Translations under genes and position numbers: made by a program
From: Anaerolineales bacterium
Lineage (GTDB): Bacteria > Chloroflexota > Anaerolineae > Anaerolineales > UBA4823
Length of the DNA stretch: 64,000 nucleotides
NCBI GenBank assembly: GCA_016929095.1
Contig: JAFGJM010000023.1
Span: 24,219-88,218 of the forward strand
Direction: 5' to 3'
Shown here: piece after piece, positions 8,362-16,861 of the stretch
Numbering within the stretch: position 1 is the stretch's first letter
How the letters are laid out: the number at the start of each line of letters is the position of its first letter
The notes under the pieces: model-generated
Database searches by the model: none
What the model was told of the DNA's origin: nothing
What the model saw: the letters and a program-made list of their open reading frames with translations, nothing else

Positions 8362-9394
8362 AGAAAAAAAGAAAAAACGCTATGGATTTAAACGGTGGAT
8401 AGTCATCGGTTTGATTATTTTGGGGGCGTATTGTGCGTTTTTTGGCCCAACAATTTATAAACCAGTCAGCCCGGTGGTTGTTTTACCTCCTGAACCAACC
8501 GGATTATCCATTTTCGGATTTCAAATTACCAATACAATTCTTGGAACTCTGATCGCAGACATTGTTTTATTATTGATCGCGTATTTTGGAGCATATCAAT
8601 TTGCGAAAACTGGCAAACTGGTCCCCTCGGGAATAACAAATGCCTTTGAAGCCATTATTGAGTTTTTATGGAATACAGTTGAAGGAGCAGCGGGGAAGTG
8701 GGCCAAAAAGATTTTCCCTATTCCGGCAACAATATTTTTAATTGTATTCATGGCGAATATGGTTAAGCTGGTTCCCGGATTTGAAAGCATTGGATACCTG
8801 AAAGGAGTCCATAAAGGGGAAGGTTATGCGCCGGTCAAATTGTTCAATATTGGCAGCTTAGATGTTTTTAGCATTGATAAAGGACAACCGCATGAAGTCG
8901 AGGAATCGGGTGAGCATGAAATTTCTGCAAGCAGCGAAGGGGAAAGCCATGAGAGCGGCGGAATGTGTACAGCCTGTGAAATCGTCCCTTATCTGCGGGG
9001 CTCGGCAACAGATTTAAATTTCACGATAGCCTTGGGTATTTTGGCGGTTTTGTTCACTCAAGTTTTTGGTGTATGGGCAGGAGGTATTGGCTACTTTGGA
9101 AAATTTATTGCCATTAAACAATTAATTAGCGGGGGAATTTTTGGTGCAATAAACTTTATTGTGGGTCTCCTGGAACTTATTCTTGAATTCATGAAAATTG
9201 TCTCGTTTGGCTTCCGGTTGTTTGGCAACGTTTTTGGCGGCGCGATTTTGCTCTCCGTGATTGGCGCGCTGGTTGCGGTGGGAGTCCCCCCCTTGCTTTA
9301 TATATTTGAATTATTCTTTGGTGTGATCCAGGCGTATGTTTTCTTCTTGCTTGCCACCATATTTATCAGTATGGCGACTGTCAGTCACCATTAA
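8354..9394 (+). CDS. atpB: F0F1 ATP synthase subunit a
   Basis: Proton-channel subunit of the F0 motor, next to the c-ring. The essential arginine is Arg288 in FGFRLFGNVFGG (E. coli R210). The protein is longer (346 residues) than in E. coli because a hydrophilic stretch, HEVEESGEHEISASSEGES then a CTAC pair, lies between the first and second helix groups. The GTG at 8354 is chosen because GAGAGAGGAG (8334-8343) precedes it; an ATG at 8321 in the same frame has no such site and would overlap the upstream gene further. The order a-c-b is standard. Confidence 0.93.
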   Translation: MSEEKKKKRYGFKRWIVIGLIILGAYCAFFGPTIYKPVSPVVVLPPEPTGLSIFGFQITNTILGTLIADIVLLLIAYFGAYQFAKTGKLVPSGITNAFEAIIEFLWNTVEGAAGKWAKKIFPIPATIFLIVFMANMVKLVPGFESIGYLKGVHKGEGYAPVKLFNIGSLDVFSIDKGQPHEVEESGEHEISASSEGESHESGGMCTACEIVPYLRGSATDLNFTIALGILAVLFTQVFGVWAGGIGYFGKFIAIKQLISGGIFGAINFIVGLLELILEFMKIVSFGFRLFGNVFGGAILLSVIGALVAVGVPPLLYIFELFFGVIQAYVFFLLATIFISMATVSHH

Positions 9395-9444
9395 ATTAGC
9401 GATTAGGACGGCAATAAATTACTTAAGAGAAGGAGAGACTTATA

Positions 9445-9690
9445 ATGAATGATCCGGCATCATTTATCATGGGAATGAAATTGTTAGCCGCAGGATTTGC
9501 CATGTTAGGCACAATTGGGGCTGGTTTGGGTGTTGGACTGGCCGCTATGGGTGGTGTACAGGCGATGGGGAGAAATCCCGATGCAGCGCCTATTATTCAA
9601 ACGAATATGATCCTGGGTATGGCATTTGCAGAAGCGGTAGCAATTTACGCCCTGGTAGTAGCGATTATTCTCGTATTTGTCGCTGGTTAG
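9445..9690 (+). CDS. atpE: F0F1 ATP synthase subunit c
   Basis: Hairpin subunit (81 residues) that forms the rotor ring. The glycine-rich first helix (GAGLGVGLAAMGG), the polar loop RNPDA and the ion-binding Glu63 in FAEAVAIY are all present. At the positions that bind sodium in Ilyobacter (Gln32, Ser66) this protein has Val30 and Ala64, so the ring is predicted to carry protons. A strong AAGGAGA precedes the ATG. It lies between subunit a and the b-delta fusion. Confidence 0.96.
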   Translation: MNDPASFIMGMKLLAAGFAMLGTIGAGLGVGLAAMGGVQAMGRNPDAAPIIQTNMILGMAFAEAVAIYALVVAIILVFVAG

Positions 9691-9712
9691 CAGGCGAAGG
9701 AGCGTTTAATTC

Positions 9713-10453
9713 ATGGAAAAGCTTGGTATCAATCTTGGTTTTCTTCTTTTCCAGATATTTAATTTCACCATTCTGGTCATATTATTGTATGCCTTGGCAT
9801 ACAAGCCAATATTAAATATGCTGGAAACCCGAAAAAAGAAAATCGCTCAAGGTATAGAGGATGCTCGAGTGGCGGCAGATGCGCGTGCCAATGCAGAAAA
9901 AGAAGCTCAGGACATCATCACAAAAGCGCAAGCAGAAGCCTCGCAAAAAATACGTGAAGCAACCGAAAGAGCGGAAAAATCTGCGCTGGAAATACAAGCG
10001 AAGGCCGAAGGAGAAGCTGCAAAGGTGCGAGAAGAAGCATTAGCAGATGTTGCATCAGAGCGTGATTCGATTTTAGCTGATATGCGCGGGCAAATTGCTG
10101 CCCTGGCAATGGCAGCTGCCCAGAAATTAATTGGCGAGTCGCTGGATGAACAACGGCAACGGACTTTGATCGATGAATTTTTCTCTGGTGTTAAAGCCGG
10201 TAAAGTCGTAATTCTGGAAGAAACAGGCGTGATTAAAGGTGAGGCTGCACACGTTACCAGTGCACTACCACTTACGCCAGTTGAACAAGAAGCGATTAAA
10301 CAAAATATGGCTGCAAAAATCGGCCAGGATACCCCGATCACATTTAAAGTCAATCCATCCATTTTAGGAGGCGTCATTATTCGGGTGGGCGATAAAGTTA
10401 TGGATGGGTCGGTCGCCGGACAACTGGAAAGTTTACATAAAAGTTTATCATAA
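9713..10453 (+). CDS. atpF: F0F1 ATP synthase b-delta fusion protein
   Basis: Peripheral-stalk protein of 246 residues. Residues 8-30 form the membrane anchor of subunit b, and 35-155 a long Ala/Glu/Lys/Arg coiled coil. From about residue 178 the sequence changes to LPLTPVEQEAIKQNMAAKIG, then PSILGGVIIRVGDKVMDGSV, which is the C-terminal domain of subunit delta (OSCP). The N-terminal six-helix domain of delta, which binds the top of F1, is absent. Fusions of b-type and delta subunits are known in mycobacteria. The usual next genes (alpha, gamma, beta, epsilon) do not follow; a palindrome and murE do. Confidence 0.88.
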   Translation: MEKLGINLGFLLFQIFNFTILVILLYALAYKPILNMLETRKKKIAQGIEDARVAADARANAEKEAQDIITKAQAEASQKIREATERAEKSALEIQAKAEGEAAKVREEALADVASERDSILADMRGQIAALAMAAAQKLIGESLDEQRQRTLIDEFFSGVKAGKVVILEETGVIKGEAAHVTSALPLTPVEQEAIKQNMAAKIGQDTPITFKVNPSILGGVIIRVGDKVMDGSVAGQLESLHKSLS

Positions 10454-10471
10454 AAAAAATATATCAGAATC

Positions 10472-10550
10472 TACCCTCACGATTTCCGTTACCTTTTGTT
10501 TATCACAAGCCAATGCGAGGAAGCAAAAGATACTGGGAATGGTGAGGGTA
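10472..10550. repeat. Long imperfect palindrome after the F0 cluster
   Basis: Two 28-base arms (10472-10499 and 10523-10550) can pair over almost their whole length, beginning with TACCCTCAC against GTGAGGGTA, with only a few mismatches. The loop holds CAATGCGAGG, which resembles the core of the TCATTGCGAG repeats seen elsewhere. It may act as the terminator of the atp cluster, although no T-run follows. Confidence 0.6.
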
Positions 10551-10663
10551 ATTATTTTAAAAGAATTGTCATTTGGGTTTGATTGATTTATTATATGAAA
10601 TATATAAATGATTAGCTACCCTACACTTTTAATTTTCTGTCAATGTGAAAGGCGTTCTTTGCC

Positions 10664-10768
10664 CTGAAGCAATCTAGAATCTGTAAAAATAAACGTCCAT
10701 AAAGAAGATTGCTTCAGTCGCGAAGTTTGCATTGAACGAAATGAATGTGCTCCTTCACAATGACAATT
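10664..10768. repeat. Degenerate dispersed palindromic repeat
   Basis: CTGAAGCAATCT (10664-10675) is exactly inverted as AGATTGCTTCAG (10706-10717), and the unit continues to CACAATGACA. It resembles a worn copy of the AGATTGCTTC...CGCAATGACA intergenic repeat common in bacterial genomes; a better copy lies at 30743-30890. The rest of 10454-10838 holds no gene I can support. Confidence 0.55.
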
Positions 10769-10838
10769 CGTAAACTGTCGGGTGGCTAAAAAAATGATAT
10801 GATTCATGATTTAATTGTGATTTCAAAAGACCTTTGCT

Positions 10839-12413
10839 ATGGCTGTTCTACTATCTGAATTATTAAATGCATTGCCAAGGGGGATGATTCTTGCCTCTCC
10901 TCAAGATTTAAGTATCTCTATCCAAGGAATAGTGCTGGATTCCCGGAATGTAAAACCAGGATTTTTATTTGCGGCATTGACCGGTGAGCATGTTAATGGA
11001 CACCAATTCATCCAATCTGCTATTCAAAACGGAGCAGTGGCAGTAGTGGGAAATGAACCACAAAGACATATCGCAGAAAAATATATTCAAGTAACCGACA
11101 GCCGCCTGGCTTTAGCATACATTTCCGCTGCCTATCATGGATTTCCGGGACGCGAATTGACCGTCATCGGGGTCACCGGGACAGATGGTAAAACAACCAC
11201 CGTAAACTTGATTTATTCCATTTTGAAAGCAGCCGGATATAAAGCAGGGATCGTTTCAACGGTTAATGCGATCATTGGTGATGAAATTCGGGATACCGGT
11301 TTTCACGTCACCACGCCTGAGGCGCCCGATGTACAAAATTATCTATCCCAAATGGTTCATCACCAACCAGAACCGCTTACTCATGTGGTTTTGGAAGCCA
11401 CCTCTCACGGGTTGGCTCAACACCGAGTGACGGCTTGTGAATTTGATCTGGCGGTATATACGAACATCACACACGAGCATTTAGACTATCATAAAACTTT
11501 TGACGCGTATCGCGATGTTAAAGCCATGCTGATAAAACACTTGGTTGAGACAGTCGATAAAAACTGTGGGAATTACCGTCGAGTGGTGTTGAATCGGGAC
11601 GATGAATCATGTACGTATTTAAACACTTTAACCCAAAAATCATTACCTGTGGGAAGTGTGATTAGTTATGGTTTGGATTCACAGGCGGATTTTCATCCCA
11701 GGAATGTTTTTTCATCTCAAATGGGGATGCAATTTGATTTATCTTATCCAGGAAATGAAATTCATATAGCTACATCGCTTTGGGGTGTTCATAATTTATC
11801 GAATTGCCTTGCTGCATTGACTGCGACAATTGGCGGTTTAGGTATTGAAGGTCATTTAGCCGCGGTCGGGATTTTGGAGATGAAAGGTGTTGAAGGCAGA
11901 ATGGAGCGAATCGAATGTGGGCAAGAATTCATGGCGATTGTTGATTTTGCACACACTCCCAATGCTCTTAAGGTGGCTCTTGAAACTGTCCGCAATATTG
12001 TCCCAGGTCGGGTAATCGCGGTGTTCGGCTCTGCGGGGTTACGAGACCGCGAAAAGCGACAGACGATGGCAGAAAATGCAGCTAAGTTAGCAGACCTCTC
12101 GATAATAACTGCTGAAGATCCACGCACTGAATCCCTGGATGTGATATTAGCCGAAATGACAAGAGGCATGGAAGCTAACGGCGCAGTCGAGGGTAAAACT
12201 TTTTGGCGGGTGCCCGATCGCAGGGAAGCGTTAAGATTGGCAGTGAATATGGCTCAACCCACAGACCTGGTGATCGCGTTTGGCAAGGGGCACGAGCAAT
12301 CCATGTGTTTTGGGCAAATTGAATACCCGTGGGATGACCGTACAGCATTGCGGGCGGCAATTTCGGAATATTTGGGGATCCTTGGTCCGGATATGCCATA
12401 TCTTCCTATATAG
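10839..12413 (+). CDS. murE: UDP-N-acetylmuramyl-tripeptide synthetase
   Basis: Cytoplasmic ligase that adds the third, diamino acid residue to UDP-MurNAc-dipeptide in peptidoglycan synthesis. 524 residues in the normal three-domain order: N-terminal UDP-binding domain with VLDSRNVKPG, central ATPase domain with P-loop GVTGTDGKTTT (K118) and the carbamylated-Lys region, and C-terminal ligase domain with GLRDREKR and GKGHE. The amino-acid selection loop reads AEDPRTE (R429) where meso-DAP enzymes have DNPR; the arginine is kept. Chloroflexota cell walls often contain ornithine, so the substrate is uncertain. Transcribed alone, convergent with the cupin gene. Confidence 0.93.
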   Translation: MAVLLSELLNALPRGMILASPQDLSISIQGIVLDSRNVKPGFLFAALTGEHVNGHQFIQSAIQNGAVAVVGNEPQRHIAEKYIQVTDSRLALAYISAAYHGFPGRELTVIGVTGTDGKTTTVNLIYSILKAAGYKAGIVSTVNAIIGDEIRDTGFHVTTPEAPDVQNYLSQMVHHQPEPLTHVVLEATSHGLAQHRVTACEFDLAVYTNITHEHLDYHKTFDAYRDVKAMLIKHLVETVDKNCGNYRRVVLNRDDESCTYLNTLTQKSLPVGSVISYGLDSQADFHPRNVFSSQMGMQFDLSYPGNEIHIATSLWGVHNLSNCLAALTATIGGLGIEGHLAAVGILEMKGVEGRMERIECGQEFMAIVDFAHTPNALKVALETVRNIVPGRVIAVFGSAGLRDREKRQTMAENAAKLADLSIITAEDPRTESLDVILAEMTRGMEANGAVEGKTFWRVPDRREALRLAVNMAQPTDLVIAFGKGHEQSMCFGQIEYPWDDRTALRAAISEYLGILGPDMPYLPI

Positions 12414-12567
12414 TAAAAAAAAAGAGCTTTCATAAGGAAGGCAGGAATGCAGGAAGATTTATTTCTGTAATATAAAATGCAGACGTTCTTTGTGCTGTAT
12501 ACAAAAAAATAAGTTGATTGACCAAAACTCTCGACTCAATAATTTCCTGATAATCCGATCGGTCTTT

Positions 12568-12894
12568 TTAATATTTATATTCTTCCCGCGCGGGTGAAAA
12601 GATATCCAATACCTGAGCGGGTTGTACCCCAACACACACTTTATGGTTTACGCCGGAGGGGATGATATATATGTCACCCTGGTGCAAAAGGCGACGATCG
12701 CCATCGATATCGAAATCCAATTCTCCGCTTAATACAATGCCTGCCTGCTCATGGGGATGGTTATGAACAGGGATAACCGAATTCGCTTTCAGGTCAACGA
12801 TCGCGAGCAGCATATTCTCTCCCCAGAAGGTGCGCATTTGCACACCCTCTAATAGAGTTTTATATTCCCGAGTGTTAATATCATAAAAAGTCAT
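12568..12894 (-). CDS. Single-domain cupin protein
   Basis: Small beta-barrel protein of 108 residues. Metal-binding motif 1 is HNHPHEQAGIVLSG (His44, His46, probably Gln50) and motif 2 ends in PSGVNH (His84), so a bound metal ion is likely. The family ranges from sugar isomerases to dioxygenases and sensors, and nothing here selects among them. A clear GGAGGAG lies before the ATG on the minus strand. It stands between murE (convergent) and pnp (same strand), behind the pnp terminator. Confidence 0.85.
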   Translation of the reverse strand: MTFYDINTREYKTLLEGVQMRTFWGENMLLAIVDLKANSVIPVHNHPHEQAGIVLSGELDFDIDGDRRLLHQGDIYIIPSGVNHKVCVGVQPAQVLDIFSPAREEYKY

Positions 12895-13010
12895 GAGTGT
12901 ATCTCCTCCAGATAAGAAAGTATATCCTTTTTAGGTGAATTTGTTGGGTAAAAAATCGGGATTTTTCTATGATGCAAAATGAAGAAGAAACCCTTAAAGT
13001 GAAGAAAAGC

Positions 13011-13043
13011 AAAAAAAGGAGTCACTATAGTATAGCAACTCCT
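13011..13043 (-). terminator. Rho-independent terminator of pnp
   Basis: Read on the minus strand, AGGAGT (13043-13038) pairs with ACTCCT (13022-13017) around a loop that can itself fold (CTATA/TATAG), followed at once by a run of seven T. It begins about 37 bases after the pnp stop. Confidence 0.85.
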
Positions 13044-13079
13044 CTAGAAAATTATATTCTACGCCACACTAAATTTGAG

Positions 13080-15272
13080 TTAGTGCCGATGTTTATTGCC
13101 TGATTTGTGAAAACTATCGCGCCTGCCAGAAGGGCGAGACCCGCTTCGGCTGCGATCACGTGATTGCGCCTCTTCTGCCGTCCATCCTTCCAAGACTGCC
13201 TGGCGTGAAAGACGGATTTTACCTTGCGCATCGATATCGGTAACCATTACCGTAAGTTCTTCACCAACTCTGGCGACATCTTCGACTTTTTCCACGCGCT
13301 CGCTATCTAATTGTGAGATATGCACCATACCGTCGATATTTGGCAAGATTTCAACAAAGGCCCCAAAATCGGTGACGCGAACCACTTTTCCGGTATATAT
13401 CCTGCCAATAACGGGAGCTTCGGTGAGTGATTCCACGCGTTCCACGGCCATTCGGGAACTTTCACCATCGGTCGCGGCGATAAATACCGAACCATCCTCG
13501 CCGATATCGATTTTTGTTCCGGTTTCATCTTGGATAGAACGGATGGTTTTGCCACCCGGACCAATGATGGCGCCAATTTTCTCCACCGGTATTTTTACCA
13601 CAGTGATGCGTGGCGCATGGGCTTTTAATTCTGTTCTGGGCGTGGGAATCACCTCTATAATTTTATCTAAAATCGTAAAACGCGCTTTGCGTGCTTTTTC
13701 AAGCGCCTCCGCCATCAGTTCAAATGAAATACCTTTGATCTTGATATCCATTTGTAAAGCAGTGATACCTTTGTGAGTGCCAGTTACTTTGAAATCCATA
13801 TCGCCCAGGTGGTCTTCGGCGCCAAGAATATCCGTCAAAATGGCATACCGCTCACCTTCTTTAACCAATCCCATTGCTACACCTGCAACAGGGGCGGTAA
13901 TTGGAACACCGGTATCCATGAGCGCTAATGTAGAACCGCACACAGATGCCATTGAAGATGAACCGTTTGATGAAAGAACTTCGGAAACTAATCTCAGGGT
14001 ATATGGGAATTTCGATTCGGGTGGAATGACTGGCAGCAGTGCTCGTTCAGCCAGTGCGCCATGCCCGATTTCTCTGCGGGAAGCGCCGCGTAACATTTTC
14101 ACCTCTCCTGTAGAGAAGGGTGGAAAATTATAGTGATGCATATAACGTTTGCTTTCGGATGGGGTTAGATTATCCAACTCCTGAGCTTCACGAGGCGTAC
14201 CAAGCGTGGCCAGGGTTAATACCTGGGTTTCGCCACGCGTAAACAAGCCAGAGCCATGCGCCCGTGGGCTGACTTCAACCTCACACCAGATAGGTCTGAT
14301 CTCGTCTAAGCCCCGGTTATCCGGTCGTTTTGCATCATTTAGAATGCGCTGGCGGACTACGGTTTTATAGGCATTCTCCCAGGCGAATCTAACATCTTCA
14401 AGCGAGGCGCCGTCTTCTGACGCAAACTCGCTGTTTATGGCTTCTTCCAGGGATTTTAATTTTGCACTGCGATCTGCTTTTTCATACGGTTGATCGAACA
14501 TTTCATTAAGCGGGGTATGAACACGCTCGAATATTTTCTTTCCCAGGTCTTCATCTTCGGAAAACGGGACGTATTTTAATTTTGGTTTGCCAACTTCAGC
14601 GGCGATCTTTTCTTGCAGGTCTAGCAAAGGTTGAATGGCGTTATGACCAAATTCCAGGGCTTTCACCATGACCTCTTCAGCGATTTCGTTAGCGCCGCAT
14701 TCCACCATGAGAATAGCATCCCGCGTGCCAGCCAACCGGAGATCGAGATCAGAATATTCAAGTTCGGGGTAGGTTGGATTGATAATGAACTCTCCCTCGA
14801 TCCTACCGATTCTTACTGCGCCGATAGGTCCTCCCCACGGGATGTCGGAAATCATAATGGCGGCAGAAGCTGCGTTAACGGCCAGGATATCGATGGGGTT
14901 GATACCATCAATTGAGAACGAATACAGGATCACCTGGACATCGTTGCGTAGATCCTTGGGGAAAAGTGGGCGGAGGGGACGGTCTGTCAACCTTGCTGTG
15001 AGGATGGCTTCTTCGGTGGGTCTTCCTTCACGACGAAAGAAAGAACCGGGGATCCTTCCACCAGCGTACATACGTTCTTCGTAATCCACAGTCAGTGGCA
15101 TAAAGTCGATTCCGGGACGAACATCGGGGCTGATACTGGCTGCGGCGAAAACCATAGTCTCGCCCATGCGGACAGTCATCGCACCGCCTGCCTGACCGGC
15201 CAACTTACCGGTTTCAAACAGCATCGATTTATTTCCTAAGGTTGCTTGGTATTGCTTGTTTTCGGGTTTCAT
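13080..15272 (-). CDS. pnp: Polyribonucleotide nucleotidyltransferase (PNPase)
   Basis: Phosphorolytic 3'-to-5' exoribonuclease of the RNA-degradation machinery, 730 residues. It has two RNase PH domains (the first starting near LETGKLAGQAGGAMTVRMG, the second with RAHGSGLFTRGETQVL), a KH domain (GAIIGPGGKTIRSIQ) and an S1 domain (GKVVRVTDFGAFVEI). It ends in a short Arg/Ser-rich tail of low complexity. The frame extends further upstream, but AGGAG lies 4 bases before the ATG at 15272. It follows rpsO on the same strand, a conserved pairing in which pnp is usually autoregulated through its leader. Confidence 0.96.
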   Translation of the reverse strand: MKPENKQYQATLGNKSMLFETGKLAGQAGGAMTVRMGETMVFAAASISPDVRPGIDFMPLTVDYEERMYAGGRIPGSFFRREGRPTEEAILTARLTDRPLRPLFPKDLRNDVQVILYSFSIDGINPIDILAVNAASAAIMISDIPWGGPIGAVRIGRIEGEFIINPTYPELEYSDLDLRLAGTRDAILMVECGANEIAEEVMVKALEFGHNAIQPLLDLQEKIAAEVGKPKLKYVPFSEDEDLGKKIFERVHTPLNEMFDQPYEKADRSAKLKSLEEAINSEFASEDGASLEDVRFAWENAYKTVVRQRILNDAKRPDNRGLDEIRPIWCEVEVSPRAHGSGLFTRGETQVLTLATLGTPREAQELDNLTPSESKRYMHHYNFPPFSTGEVKMLRGASRREIGHGALAERALLPVIPPESKFPYTLRLVSEVLSSNGSSSMASVCGSTLALMDTGVPITAPVAGVAMGLVKEGERYAILTDILGAEDHLGDMDFKVTGTHKGITALQMDIKIKGISFELMAEALEKARKARFTILDKIIEVIPTPRTELKAHAPRITVVKIPVEKIGAIIGPGGKTIRSIQDETGTKIDIGEDGSVFIAATDGESSRMAVERVESLTEAPVIGRIYTGKVVRVTDFGAFVEILPNIDGMVHISQLDSERVEKVEDVARVGEELTVMVTDIDAQGKIRLSRQAVLEGWTAEEAQSRDRSRSGSRPSGRRDSFHKSGNKHRH

Positions 15273-15487
15273 TTTTCTCCTAAAATAGCCCGCCAGGTCA
15301 GGGACTGACAAAAGGTAAAAACCGTTAAATATAAATATGATCGGGTTTTCAACTTTTGTCAATTCCCAACCGGCAGGAAAAACAGAATAAAATTCGCTGT
15401 AAAGTTATGAGGGGTTTTTTCATTTCCGTTGAGCTTACTCCGCTCACCCCCATGGATCATTACTCCAGCGATCATAGATTTTAATAA

Positions 15488-15594
15488 GGCTGTCTAAAAC
15501 GCAGATTATCACTTTGTTTGAACGATGGTAAATCAAATATTTAAGGGAGATATTTGTCATACCCACCAGACAATTATGTGCTTTTCAGACAGCC
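15488..15594. repeat. MITE-like element between rpsO and pnp
   Basis: The 107-base unit begins GGCTGTCT (15488-15495) and ends AGACAGCC (15587-15594). Allowing mismatches, the terminal inverted repeats extend to about 22 bases with about 18 matches. Such ends resemble those of small non-autonomous transposons, but no clear target duplication is visible. It lies in the 334-base gap between rpsO and the pnp start. The other half of that gap also carries GC-rich stems (around 15420-15475) that may form the pnp leader. Confidence 0.5.
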
Positions 15595-15606
15595 ATATTG
15601 CAAAAA

Positions 15607-15879
15607 TTATTTCCGTCGAATTTTAAGCCGTTCTGTGAGTGCAAGATAGCGGGCAAAATCATTTCGACGGACATAGGCTAATAACCTTCGTCTTCTTCCT
15701 ACTAATCGAAGCAAACCACGCCGCGATGATTCATCGTGTTTGTGAGTACGAAGGTGTTCGGTTAATTGGGTAATACGGTTAGATAATAATGCAATTTGAA
15801 CTTCAGGCGAACCTGTGTCTTTTTGATGACGAGAATATTCTGTCATCAATTTTTCCTTTATCTCTTTATCTAACGACAT
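15607..15879 (-). CDS. rpsO: 30S ribosomal protein S15
   Basis: Primary 16S rRNA-binding protein of the small subunit platform, 90 residues with Met. Family signatures are plain: [50 protein letters not shown] lies on the minus strand about 12 bases before the ATG. Upstream of pnp, as in most bacteria. Confidence 0.98.
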   Translation of the reverse strand: MSLDKEIKEKLMTEYSRHQKDTGSPEVQIALLSNRITQLTEHLRTHKHDESSRRGLLRLVGRRRRLLAYVRRNDFARYLALTERLKIRRK

Positions 15880-16009
15880 GACGTCTGCTGACTCCTTTCA
15901 ATTTTTTAAGCAGGTCTCCATACCTCCAGCATGATATTTTATTATCCCGATATTTCGAGATTACATGAGCCAAAGGTAGGGCTAGTCAAAGCGGGTGGAT
16001 TATATCATA

Positions 16010-16834
16010 TTATTCGTTAAGATTTCGTTGTTTTTCTCTCTTGCGAATGGATGCTCGTAATGATTCTTGGGTAGGTTGAGGAAAAGCACTAAGGCATCGG
16101 CGTATAAACCAGGCAGTATCGTTATCGATGGAGAACTCCAGGTTTTGTTGAAAAAAATAAGCTGTTTCATTTGGCGTTCGATGAGTCAAATGTATTAATA
16201 TTTGGATGATATAGGGGCGCAAATCCGATGGCGCCTGACGCACCAGGGGCCCAATCAATCCAAAAACCAGAGGAAGATTCTTAAAATTTTTATTCTCCAA
16301 TGTAGCCAAAATGATCTGAATTCCAAATAATTTTTCTTTTTTATTGGTGCTGTCGAGCCATGTTTGAACCCGGTTTATCGCATTATCAGGTTCTTTTGAA
16401 ATGGTATCCACCAGACCCCTATGATATAAAGCTTCACTAAGCGATTTATCTTTGGTCTGAGACGACCAGTTAAAAATGCGGTTGAGGGCTTCCACGGAGT
16501 ATTGAGGCGGGATTTTCCCGATGATTCTGGCAGCCAGCATTTTCAACTCGAAATATGCTTCATCCCATAGGGCATCGCAAATTACAATGCCGGCTGCAGT
16601 ATCTTTTTCCAATATGGGGGTCATTTCTAACTCGATCTGCCGTAAAACGGGTTCGGGAGTTTGGTAGGAAGGGAGTAATCGGGATGGCGCGGCAGCTTTA
16701 CCGGCTCGATAAACGTGCCGTCCATAATGATTTAATAATCCATGGAGTTCACGGATAAATTCGTCCGGATTTTTATGGAGAGATGCCAGTTTGGAAACTT
16801 GCTCTCTAAGACGGGCTGGTTGAATCGCGGTCAT
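16010..16834 (-). CDS. Helical-repeat protein resembling AlkD DNA alkylation repair enzymes
   Basis: 274-residue, all-helical protein without signal peptide. The middle (DEAYFELKMLAARIIGKI) and the end (NDTAWFIRRCLSAF) resemble the repeated helical pairs of the DNA alkylation repair (AlkD/ALK-repeat) family. That family encloses damaged duplex DNA and excises alkylated purines. The assignment is by general pattern only, and the catalytic Asp/Trp pair could not be placed with confidence. It could also be a plain HEAT-repeat scaffold. It is the last gene of a three-gene minus-strand group, 27 bases after the LOG-like gene. Confidence 0.5.
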   Translation of the reverse strand: MTAIQPARLREQVSKLASLHKNPDEFIRELHGLLNHYGRHVYRAGKAAAPSRLLPSYQTPEPVLRQIELEMTPILEKDTAAGIVICDALWDEAYFELKMLAARIIGKIPPQYSVEALNRIFNWSSQTKDKSLSEALYHRGLVDTISKEPDNAINRVQTWLDSTNKKEKLFGIQIILATLENKNFKNLPLVFGLIGPLVRQAPSDLRPYIIQILIHLTHRTPNETAYFFQQNLEFSIDNDTAWFIRRCLSAFPQPTQESLRASIRKREKQRNLNE

Positions 16835-16861
16835 GGGTGAGGAAGAAGAAATCGGATTGAT

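Noticed and set aside
9907..10377. Minus-strand frame of 156 codons opposite the b-delta fusion.
   Set aside because: Antisense to a clear coiled-coil coding region; Ala/Ser-rich composition is a by-product.
15420..15475. Rho-independent terminator of rpsO.
   Set aside because: GC-rich stems exist, but no T-run follows on the minus strand; rpsO and pnp are more likely read through with a structured leader.
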